This document shows positions 1-5,394 of a stretch of 7,299 nt of DNA, piece by piece (positions within the stretch are counted from its first letter, which is position 1; each line of letters starts with the position of its first letter). The notes below the pieces were generated by a model, which worked only from the letters and a program-made list of their open reading frames with translations, had not been told where the DNA came from and did no database searches. Both the position numbers and the translations under genes were made by a program. This DNA comes from an uncultured Bacilli bacterium. GTDB lineage: Bacteria; Bacillota_I; Bacilli_A; RF39; UBA660. The stretch lies in assembly GCA_934101225.1 (NCBI GenBank), contig CAKOQK010000041.1, positions 1-7,299 on the forward strand, read 5' to 3'.

Positions 1-144
1 AATATAGAGTTAAAAGAACATAACTATAGTTTAAATCTACTATTAGAAACTAAAAGTATTTTAAAAAATGATGAATATCTAAGAATAATTTATTCTATTG
101 AAAGTGAAGAAAAAATTGATAATATATTAGAAATCTATTTTTAA
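1..144 (+). CDS. 3' end of an unidentified protein (5' truncated)
   Basis: Frame 1 is open from the window edge for 47 codons and ends at TAA 142-144. The visible tail is Lys/Glu/Asn/Ile/Leu-rich with no membrane segment and ends in ILEIYF; it looks like a helical C-terminus of a soluble protein. I recognise no family from this fragment. It lies 76 bases upstream of the ABC exporter ATPase on the same strand, so it could be a regulator or a further component of that exporter locus, but this is position only. No convincing terminator follows it. Confidence 0.55.
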   Translation, partial: NIELKEHNYSLNLLLETKSILKNDEYLRIIYSIESEEKIDNILEIYF

Positions 145-161
145 TGTATTTTTTAAATAAT

Positions 162-192
162 TTAACAATATACTTTATTTATTTAGTATGAT
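162..192 (+). promoter_or_regulatory. candidate promoter of the ABC exporter operon
   Basis: TTAACA (162-167) and TATGAT (187-192) resemble -35 and -10 boxes, but the 19-bp spacer is longer than ideal. An alternative -10 is TATTCT at 192-197 with an upstream TG at 189-190. Both -10 candidates fall inside the dyad at 187-204. The site lies directly before the ATPase gene, whose SD is AGAAAGGA (205-212), 8 nt from ATG 221. Confidence 0.35.
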
Positions 193-204
193 ATTCTTAT
201 CATA
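187..204. promoter_or_regulatory. operator-like inverted repeat before the ABC operon
   Basis: TATGATA (187-193) and TATCATA (198-204) are perfect 7-bp inverted arms separated by TTCT. The dyad covers the candidate -10 region and abuts the SD of the ATPase gene. That is where a dimeric repressor, for example one of the GntR/YtrA type common beside such exporters, would bind. No regulator gene is visible in the window. It could instead be a weak RNA hairpin; the arms are almost all A/T, so chance is possible. Confidence 0.4.
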
Positions 205-220
205 AGAAAGGATATTTATT

Positions 221-1135
221 ATGGATAATATTCTAAAAATAAATAATTTAAATAAAAAGTATCATCATCATAAAGTTCTTAATAATTTAAATATGACGAT
301 TAAAAAAGGTGCAATATATGGACTTGTTGGTAGAAATGGAGCTGGAAAAACAACTCTTATTAGAATAATAACTGGTTTGCAGTCACCTACTAGTGGTTAT
401 TATGAATTGTTTAATATTTCATCTAAAACTAAAAAGATTACAGAATTAAGAAAAGATGTCGGAGCAATTATTGAAAGACCTTCATTGATAGAAAATATGA
501 CAGCAAAAGAAAATCTTATAGAACAGTTAAAATTAGTAGGAATTCATCAATTTAATAACGTAAATAATTTGTTAGAACTTGTCGGATTAAGTAATACTAA
601 TAAAAAACAAGTAAAAAACTTCTCTTTAGGAATGAGGCAAAGATTGGGAATAGCTGTTGCGCTTTGTTCAAACCCAAAATTTATAATTTTAGATGAACCA
701 ATAAATGGCTTAGATCCTGAAGGAATTATTGACATTAGGAAATTAATTCAAAAATTAAATAAAGAGCAAGGAATAACATTTTTAATTTCAAGTCATTATT
801 TAGATGAATTATCTAAAATAGCTACCGACTATGGCTTTATTAATAAAGGACAAATTATTAAAGAGATAAGTGCGGAAGAATTTAATAGTAATAAACATAA
901 TCAAATTAAAATTATTGTAGATAATCCTGAAATAGCAGAAAAATATTTTAAAAGTAAAAATATTCGTTACCAAAACCTTAACAATAATTGTTTTCAAATG
1001 TTAACTGACATAAATATATCAACCATAATAATAGAATTATCTAAATTAAATTGTATTGTTAAAAGTTTTAAAGAAAATGAAGATACTTTAGAAAATTATT
1101 ATCTCAATTTAATTGGAGGAAAAGAAAATGACTAA
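221..1135 (+). CDS. ABC transporter ATP-binding protein, BcrA/LanF-like
   Basis: This is the 304-aa ATPase subunit of an ABC-2 exporter, cytoplasmic and partnered with the permease that overlaps its 3' end. Seen in the sequence: Walker A GRNGAGKT at residues 37-44, ABC signature SLGMRQ at 135-140, Walker B FIILDE at 154-159, D-loop GLD at 163-165 and the switch histidine in SSH at 192. The Q-loop position reads GAIIERP, with Glu 85 where most ABC proteins have Gln. That 'E-loop' is known from lantibiotic-immunity LanF proteins and is seen in bacitracin-type BcrA relatives, so export of or resistance to a membrane-active peptide is a reasonable family-level inference. The substrate cannot be read from sequence. 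Residues after about 225 form the variable C-terminal extension of this group. The start is ATG 221, with SD AGAAAGGA 8 nt upstream. No bacteriocin or modification gene is visible nearby. Confidence 0.93.
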   Translation: MDNILKINNLNKKYHHHKVLNNLNMTIKKGAIYGLVGRNGAGKTTLIRIITGLQSPTSGYYELFNISSKTKKITELRKDVGAIIERPSLIENMTAKENLIEQLKLVGIHQFNNVNNLLELVGLSNTNKKQVKNFSLGMRQRLGIAVALCSNPKFIILDEPINGLDPEGIIDIRKLIQKLNKEQGITFLISSHYLDELSKIATDYGFINKGQIIKEISAEEFNSNKHNQIKIIVDNPEIAEKYFKSKNIRYQNLNNNCFQMLTDINISTIIIELSKLNCIVKSFKENEDTLENYYLNLIGGKEND

Positions 1136-1964
1136 TCTTTTAAAAGCCAATTTTTATAAAATGAAAAAAAACAAATTTATTTGGATAGCTAGCATATTAA
1201 GTGTTATAGTTGCAATTTATTATATAAGAGACAATTATAATGTATACCATGATTTTTTAAGTATTGTTAATATAAACAGTTTAATATTTAATTATCTACC
1301 TGTATTTATAATAGTATCTTCTATATTAATAAGTACATTACTAGGTTTTGATTATTCTAATGGTTCTATAAAAAACAAAATTATAGTTGGTCATAGTCGT
1401 TTAAAAATATATAGTAGTAATTTAATATCAACATATTTAATAATTTTAACAATTTATTTAATTTATGTACTAATAATATGTTTATCAGGTATATTCTTAT
1501 TCAAAAATTTAACTTTCAATTTTGAATTTTTAATAAATATTATAATTTTACTTTTAATAATTTTATCTTACACTTCTATTTCCGTATTTATTACCATGAC
1601 TATTAATAACGATATAGTTAGCCCAGTATTAAATGTTTTAAACTCATTTATTCTTATAATAATAAGTTTTGTATTACTAAGTGTATTATCTGAGCAAAAA
1701 TATATCCATAGTGATGATGGTATTTATATCAATGATGCTGGTATAGAAGTTATCGATACTGAAAATCCAATGTATATCAATGGAAATAAAAGAACAATTT
1801 ATGAAATTATAGTAAATATTTTACCAACAGGAGAAGCTTTTCAAAAGTCTCGTAATCGTGATATTGATACTAATTCATATTCAATATTATGTTATTCATT
1901 ATGTTTTATCATAATAACTAATACATCAGGTATATTCTTATTCTATAATAAAGAATTAAACTAA
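1128..1964 (+). CDS. ABC-2 type transporter permease
   Basis: This is the 278-aa membrane subunit of the exporter and partner of the preceding ATPase. Six hydrophobic segments are visible at roughly residues 16-33, 54-74, 99-125, 133-160, 163-187 and 251-272. A larger polar loop (about 188-248), presumably extracytoplasmic, separates the last two. The segment GFDYSNGSIKNKIIVGHSR after helix 2 is the usual cytoplasmic-loop signature of ABC-2/BcrB-like permeases. A TTG at 1113 would add five residues, but GGAGGA (1115-1120) lies 7 nt before ATG 1128, so 1128 is the likely start. That gives an 8-nt overlap with the ATPase gene, implying translational coupling. By eye this is the most AT-rich gene here. 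Substrate unknown. Confidence 0.85.
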   Translation: MTNLLKANFYKMKKNKFIWIASILSVIVAIYYIRDNYNVYHDFLSIVNINSLIFNYLPVFIIVSSILISTLLGFDYSNGSIKNKIIVGHSRLKIYSSNLISTYLIILTIYLIYVLIICLSGIFLFKNLTFNFEFLINIIILLLIILSYTSISVFITMTINNDIVSPVLNVLNSFILIIISFVLLSVLSEQKYIHSDDGIYINDAGIEVIDTENPMYINGNKRTIYEIIVNILPTGEAFQKSRNRDIDTNSYSILCYSLCFIIITNTSGIFLFYNKELN

Positions 1965-2015
1965 ACTATTTTCATTTATCTTAATTAATAACATTTAATT
2001 ACCTATGTAGGTGAC

Positions 2016-2130
2016 TTCTCAAAGTAAAAACACGTCGTAATTGTAGTAATTATAAGTCTCAAACTAAAAGCACGTACTTATTCTCAAACTAAAAACACGC
2101 TTTTAAAAAAACGTGCATTTACTTTGAGAA
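2016..2130. repeat. cluster of four 20-bp repeats (three direct, one inverted)
   Basis: Copies on the + strand are R1 TTCTCAAAGTAAAAACACGT (2016-2035), R2 GTCTCAAACTAAAAGCACGT (2056-2075) and R3 TTCTCAAACTAAAAACACGC (2081-2100). R4 at 2111-2130 is inverted and reads TTCTCAAAGTAAATGCACGT on the other strand. Start-to-start distances of the direct copies are 40 and 25 bp. R3 and R4 face each other across 10 bases and could pair imperfectly (16 of 19 positions). Several asymmetric binding sites with one inverted partner resemble the ends of transposons with multiple transposase sites (IS21-, Mu- or Tn7-like), but no transposase is present. The alternative is an operator array, since the cluster ends about 30 bp before the -35 of the 60-aa gene. 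Confidence 0.75.
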
Positions 2131-2162
2131 TTAAATAAACACTATCACTAACAAATAAATGG

Positions 2163-2191
2163 TTGCATTTATTCTTGCAATATGCTATAAT
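2163..2191 (+). promoter_or_regulatory. sigma-A type promoter of the 60-aa gene
   Basis: TTGCAT (2163-2168), a 17-bp spacer and TATAAT (2186-2191), with an extended -10 TG at 2183-2184, form a near-consensus vegetative promoter. The expected start of transcription is near 2198, leaving a leader of about 17 nt. TTGCA (2163-2167) and TGCAA (2176-2180) are inverted arms overlapping the -35, a possible but weak operator. Confidence 0.8.
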
Positions 2192-2214
2192 ACTAACCCG
2201 TAAGGGGGATTACA

Positions 2215-2397
2215 ATGAAAACAACAATAACAGTTGAAGAATTTGAAATTTTAAGACAAGGTGTATCTACACTAATAGATCACGTTGAAAAAGGACAATT
2301 AAATGCTGATAGTTTAAAAAGTATTCATGAATATTTACAAACAGTCAGTGTTCTTCCAGAATTTAAACATGATACAAAACCAAATTTTACAAGATAA
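2215..2397 (+). CDS. small hypothetical protein (60 aa)
   Basis: I do not recognise this protein. It is soluble, with no signal peptide or membrane segment and no Cys or Trp. Residues about 6-44 look like two amphipathic helices (EEFEILRQGVSTLIDHVEKG, then LNADSLKSIHEYLQTVSVL), followed by a polar, probably disordered tail ending PNFTR. The case for a real gene is strong: a near-consensus promoter 24 bp upstream, SD AAGGGGG (2202-2208) 6 nt before ATG, and a perfect intrinsic terminator 4 bases after the stop. It is therefore a monocistronic small gene between the ABC/repeat region and the rpoE operon. A helical small protein of this kind could be a regulator or adaptor, but nothing in the sequence decides that. 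Confidence 0.75.
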   Translation: MKTTITVEEFEILRQGVSTLIDHVEKGQLNADSLKSIHEYLQTVSVLPEFKHDTKPNFTR

Positions 2398-2401
2398 AAA
2401 T

Positions 2402-2445
2402 AAAAAATAAGTAAGAAAATTAAATGCTTACTTATTTTTTATTTT
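2402..2445 (+). terminator. Rho-independent terminator after the 60-aa gene
   Basis: AAAAAATAAGTAAG (2402-2415) and CTTACTTATTTTTT (2427-2440) form a perfect 14-bp stem with an 11-nt loop. A further T-rich run (2442-2445) follows. The symmetrical A and T tracts could make it work in both directions, but no opposing gene is present. It separates the 60-aa transcript from the rpoE promoter 30 bp downstream. Confidence 0.85.
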
Positions 2446-2475
2446 ACGTTATATACGTCTTAATAAAGTTTTCTA

Positions 2476-2503
2476 TTGACAACCTACGATATTATGATAA
2501 AAT
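2476..2503 (+). promoter_or_regulatory. sigma-A type promoter of rpoE-prfA-prmC
   Basis: A consensus -35 TTGACA (2476-2481) and TAAAAT (2498-2503) are separated by 16 bp, with an extended -10 TG at 2495-2496. Expected transcription start is near 2510, giving a leader of about 65 nt before rpoE. It lies just downstream of the terminator at 2402-2445, so rpoE starts a new transcription unit. Confidence 0.8.
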
Positions 2504-2518
2504 CATAAGTGTTAAAAA

Positions 2519-2558
2519 AAGCCATTATCATATTTATAAATAACACATATAATGGTTT
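2519..2558 (+). other. hairpin in the rpoE 5' leader
   Basis: CCATTAT (2522-2528) pairs with ATAATGG (2549-2555). One G-U and two A-U pairs extend the stem outward (2519-2521 with 2556-2558). The 20-nt loop contains most of a perfect palindrome, TATTTATAAATA (2531-2542). The structure lies between the predicted transcript start and the SD (GAAAGAGG, 2561-2568) and has no T-tract, so it is not a terminator. It may stabilise the mRNA or affect translation. It matches no riboswitch class that I know. Confidence 0.45.
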
Positions 2559-2575
2559 AGGAAAGAGGATTTATA

Positions 2576-3007
2576 ATGATTAAATTAACTGATGAAGAAA
2601 AAGATACTTTATCATATAATGATGTAGCCTACTTAATATTAAAAGATACAAATAAAAAAATTAAAATTCAGGATTTATTTAAAGAAGTAATTAAAGCTAT
2701 GGATTTACCAGAATCAACTTTTGAAGATGATATCGAAGAATTTTTTGAATTAATAATTACCGATAAAAGATTAACTATGATAGATAACGGATTTGTAGAT
2801 TTAAAGATTAATCATAGTACTAAAATGATTGTTGATGAAGATGAAGACGAAGATATGTTAATTGAAAACGAAGAAGATATTGAAGAAGAAAATTCAGAAG
2901 ATAATTATGATGATGATTCAAATCCAGAAGATGATACCGATAACGATTTACAAGATTTAGTAATCATTGATGAAGATAGTGACGATTTAGATTCTGATAT
3001 GATGTAA
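2576..3007 (+). CDS. rpoE: DNA-directed RNA polymerase delta subunit
   Basis: This 143-aa protein is the Firmicutes-specific delta subunit, which binds core RNA polymerase, reduces nonspecific nucleic-acid binding and speeds enzyme recycling. Residues 1 to about 80 match the HARE-HTH domain: SYNDVAYLILKDTNKKIKIQDLFKEV, then a helical region and DKRLTMIDNGFVDLK. From residue 87 onward the chain is an almost continuous Asp/Glu tail (DEDEDEDM, EEDIEEEN, DDDSNPEDD), the hallmark of delta. The Trp-containing end of the N-terminal domain seen in Bacillus delta is less conserved here. SD GAAAGAGG lies 7 nt before ATG 2576. In Bacillus pyrG follows rpoE; here prfA follows after 34 bases with no terminator, so they are probably co-transcribed. 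Confidence 0.9.
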   Translation: MIKLTDEEKDTLSYNDVAYLILKDTNKKIKIQDLFKEVIKAMDLPESTFEDDIEEFFELIITDKRLTMIDNGFVDLKINHSTKMIVDEDEDEDMLIENEEDIEEENSEDNYDDDSNPEDDTDNDLQDLVIIDEDSDDLDSDMM

Positions 3008-3041
3008 CTAATTCTTTTTTCTTATATAAAGGAGGATAACA

Positions 3042-4100
3042 ATGATAGATAGATTAGAACTATTAACTAATAGATATAATGAAATAAATGAAGAATTATT
3101 AAAACCAGAAGTATTATCAGATTTTAATAAGCAAAAGAAATTATCAAAAGAAAAAGGTGGCATAGAAGAAGCAGTAAATAAATATGCCGAATATAAAGAT
3201 TTAGTTTCTGAAATAGAAGGCTTAAAGGAACTAGTAATGGACCCTGAAATGCATGAAATAGCATCAATTGAACTAGATGAAAAAAAGGATAAACTTGCCT
3301 CTTTAACTAAAGAAATTGAAATACTACTTTTACCTAAAGATGAAAATGATGGTAAAGATATTATTATGGAAATCAGAGGAGCAGCAGGTGGTGATGAAGC
3401 CAATATTTTTGCTGGTGACTTATTTAGAATGTATTCAAAATATGCAGAAAAAGTTGGTTGGAAATTAGAAGCAACTCATGCTGTTGAAGGAGATTCTGGC
3501 GGATTTTCAACAATTGAATGTTCAATTAAAGGTGATAATGTATATTCTAAATTAAAATTTGAAAGCGGAGTTCACCGTGTTCAAAGAGTTCCTGAAACAG
3601 AGACAGCCGGACGTATTCATACATCTACTGCAACTGTTTTAGTAATGCCTGAAGTTGAAGATGTTGATATTGAGATAAAACCAGAAGATGTTCGTGTTGA
3701 TGTTTATCGTTCAAGTGGTAAAGGTGGACAAGGAGTAAATACCACTGACTCAGCTGTTCGTGTAACTCATATTCCAACTGGTATTGTTGTAACTTGTCAA
3801 AATGAAAGAAGTCAAATAAAGAATAAAGAAAGAGCTATGGTTGTCTTAAAATCTAGATTATATGATGCCGAAATGCAAAAACAAAATAATGAGACAGGTA
3901 CAGCTCGTAAGAGTATGATTGGATCAGGCGATCGTTCAGAAAAAATAAGAACCTACAATTATCCACAAAATCGTGTAACCGATCATCGTATTAACTTTAG
4001 TCTTATGGAACTAGATCGTGTAATGGAAGGAAACTTAGATCCAATTATAGAAGCCTTAATAACAGAAGATCAAAGAAGGAAAATGCAAGGTGAGGAATAA
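3042..4100 (+). CDS. prfA: peptide chain release factor 1 (RF1)
   Basis: RF1 reads UAA and UAG in the ribosomal A site and triggers peptidyl-tRNA hydrolysis. The 352-aa length is normal. Seen: helical N-terminal domain (about 1-105), IRGAAGGDEA at 111-120, the class-1 stretch ESGVHRVQRVPETETAGRIHT with the stop-codon-reading PxT tripeptide as PET (184-186), and the catalytic loop SSGKGGQGVNTTDS with GGQ at 228-230. Gln 230 is the residue methylated by PrmC, encoded immediately downstream. PxT rather than SPF identifies RF1, not RF2. The start ATG 3042 has a full consensus SD AAAGGAGG (3028-3035) 6 nt upstream, stronger than for most genes here, implying high translation. mntP in this window ends in TAG, a codon only RF1 can read. 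Confidence 0.97.
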   Translation: MIDRLELLTNRYNEINEELLKPEVLSDFNKQKKLSKEKGGIEEAVNKYAEYKDLVSEIEGLKELVMDPEMHEIASIELDEKKDKLASLTKEIEILLLPKDENDGKDIIMEIRGAAGGDEANIFAGDLFRMYSKYAEKVGWKLEATHAVEGDSGGFSTIECSIKGDNVYSKLKFESGVHRVQRVPETETAGRIHTSTATVLVMPEVEDVDIEIKPEDVRVDVYRSSGKGGQGVNTTDSAVRVTHIPTGIVVTCQNERSQIKNKERAMVVLKSRLYDAEMQKQNNETGTARKSMIGSGDRSEKIRTYNYPQNRVTDHRINFSLMELDRVMEGNLDPIIEALITEDQRRKMQGEE

Positions 4101-4830
4101 ACCTGAAAATATCAGCAACTTAGATTGGAATTTACTATGTCAAAAATATGATAACTTAGAAGAAGTTATTGCTAAAATAGATGAAGGCTATCCAATTGCC
4201 TATTTAATAGGAGACGTATCATTTTATGGTTATCCCTTTAAAGTAAATGAAAATGTTTTAATTCCTAGATTTGAAACAGAAACTTTAATTGAAAAAACTA
4301 TTAAATTAATTAAAAGTCTAAATTTAGAAAATTCCAATTTAATTGATTTAGGAACTGGTTCTGGTGTTATAGCAATAACTTTAAAAAAAGAAATCTCTTC
4401 TTTAAATGTTACAGCAATTGATAAAAGTAAAGAAGCCCTAAAAGTCGCTATAGAAAATTCTAAATTAAATAATGTAAACGTAGATTTTCAAAATCAAGAT
4501 ATTTTTAATTATGAATTACCTGAAAATATAAGTATTGTAATAAGTAATCCTCCTTACATAGAAGAAGATTCTAATTATAATCAAAATATTCTTTACGAGC
4601 CAAAAGAAGCAATCTTTGTTTCTAATATAAATCCATTAATTTATTATGAACAAATATTAAAAATGGCTAAAGAAAAAATTACCAAAAAACATCTTATTGC
4701 TTTTGAAATAGATGAAGATCATAAAGATGATATGCACACACTATGTAAGAAGTATTTTCCAAATGATAATATAGTTATTGAAAAAGATTTAGCAGGTAAA
4801 ACCCGTTATGCTTTTATATATAGTGAATAA
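4090..4830 (+). CDS. prmC: peptide chain release factor N5-glutamine methyltransferase
   Basis: PrmC transfers methyl from S-adenosylmethionine to the GGQ glutamine of release factors, raising termination efficiency. The 246-aa protein shows GYPIAYLIGDVSFYGYPF (33-50), VLIPRFETE (56-64), the SAM-binding motif DLGTGSG (86-92), the acidic AID (109-111) and the catalytic NPPY (153-156) that contacts the substrate glutamine. The start is GTG 4090, inside prfA (11-nt overlap), with AGAAGGA (4074-4080) 9 nt upstream. An in-frame TAA at 4060-4062 prevents any significant upstream extension. The N-terminal RF-binding helical domain is therefore really short: NPPY is near residue 153, against about 183 in E. 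coli. Overlap with prfA couples enzyme and substrate translation. Confidence 0.94.
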   Translation: MRNKPENISNLDWNLLCQKYDNLEEVIAKIDEGYPIAYLIGDVSFYGYPFKVNENVLIPRFETETLIEKTIKLIKSLNLENSNLIDLGTGSGVIAITLKKEISSLNVTAIDKSKEALKVAIENSKLNNVNVDFQNQDIFNYELPENISIVISNPPYIEEDSNYNQNILYEPKEAIFVSNINPLIYYEQILKMAKEKITKKHLIAFEIDEDHKDDMHTLCKKYFPNDNIVIEKDLAGKTRYAFIYSE

Positions 4831-4836
4831 AAAATA

Positions 4837-4876
4837 AAAAGATTACCCAATATTATTTTAGAAAGGGTAATTTTTT
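4837..4876 (+). terminator. terminator-like hairpin containing the spoIIR SD
   Basis: ATTACCC (4842-4848) pairs with GGGTAAT (4865-4871). A G-U pair and four A-T pairs extend it (4837-4841 with 4872-4876), giving about 12 pairs around a 16-nt loop. The 3' arm runs into a T-tract (4871-4876). It lies 6 bases after the prmC stop and could terminate prfA-prmC transcription. The GGG of the spoIIR SD (GAAAGGG, 4861-4867) is part of the 3' arm, so folding would also hide that ribosome site. Only three G-C pairs and the long loop make termination strength uncertain. Confidence 0.45.
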
Positions 4877-4877
4877 A

Positions 4878-5393
4878 ATGAAAAATACTTTAATATATTT
4901 ATCAATAATAATTTTAAGTTTAACCTTAATAAAAAATAAAAATCAAAATGAAGTAATAATACCAACTGACTCAATTAGATTTAGAGTAATTGCATCATCA
5001 GATAGTGAATTAGATGTAGAAACCAAACTAGAACTAAAAGATCACATTGAGAAAGTTCTTATAGAATTAACTAAAGATGCCACCACAACTGAAGAAGTAG
5101 ATAAAATAATTGTTGATAACCTAGACTTTATCAACAATCAAATTCATGAATTTTTAAAAAATGATAATTACAAATTAGATTATGGTTTAAACTATTTTCC
5201 AAGTAAAACATATAAAGGAGTAGTTTATGAAGCAGGAGTTTATAACTCATTGGTAATAACAATTGGTAATGGTCTAGGAAAAAATTGGTGGTGTACCTTA
5301 TTTCCGCCCTTATGTTTACTTGAAAATAACGAAACAACAAACGATGTTGAATACAAATTATTTATTTCAAGTATAATTGAAAAGTTTAAATAA
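4878..5393 (+). CDS. spoIIR: stage II sporulation protein R (SpoIIR)
   Basis: SpoIIR is made in the forespore, secreted across the septal membrane, and activates SpoIIGA in the mother-cell-side membrane to cleave pro-sigma-E. The 171-aa protein begins with a hydrophobic export segment (about 5-18). It then shows the family blocks IRFRVIASSDSELDVETKLELKD (33-55) and YEAGVYNSLVITIGNGLGKNWWCTLFPPLCLLE (117-149). The WWC-LFPPLC signature is highly characteristic. It is shorter than B. subtilis SpoIIR, mainly at the C-terminal end after the signature. The gene lies 47 bases after prmC; the prfA-prmC-spoIIR neighbourhood is also found in B. subtilis. SD GAAAGGG (4861-4867) is 10 nt before ATG 4878 and sits in a hairpin. 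In Bacillus the gene is under sigma-F; I could not find a convincing sigma-F promoter here. Confidence 0.93.
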   Translation: MKNTLIYLSIIILSLTLIKNKNQNEVIIPTDSIRFRVIASSDSELDVETKLELKDHIEKVLIELTKDATTTEEVDKIIVDNLDFINNQIHEFLKNDNYKLDYGLNYFPSKTYKGVVYEAGVYNSLVITIGNGLGKNWWCTLFPPLCLLENNETTNDVEYKLFISSIIEKFK

Positions 5394-5394
5394 T

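Noticed and set aside
547..735. Short - strand open frames inside the ABC ATPase, spoIIR and mntP genes
   Set aside because: They have no initiation signals and lie fully inside well-supported + strand genes.
1113..1127. TTG 1113 as start of the permease
   Set aside because: The SD GGAGGA (1115-1120) lies downstream of it and fits ATG 1128.
1981..2012. ACCTA-TG-TAGGT palindrome (2001-2012) and TTAATTAA (1981-1988) as a terminator for the ABC operon
   Set aside because: Short stems with no following T-run. They may belong to the repeat cluster edge, but nothing supports a function.
2016..2130. CRISPR array
   Set aside because: Only four degenerate 20-bp copies, one of them inverted, with unequal spacers of 20, 5 and 10 bases and no cas genes.
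3008..3403. 131-codon open frame on the - strand opposite the start of prfA
   Set aside because: Its Ser/Pro-rich translation is the complement of Lys/Glu-rich RF1 coding sequence, it has no SD, and prfA on the + strand is unambiguous.
4774..4803. Possible sigma-F promoter for spoIIR (GTTAT, 16 bp, GGTAAAACC)
   Set aside because: The -35 matches poorly and the -10 lacks the conserved T. In DNA this AT-rich the match is not convincing, although a forespore promoter is expected somewhere here.
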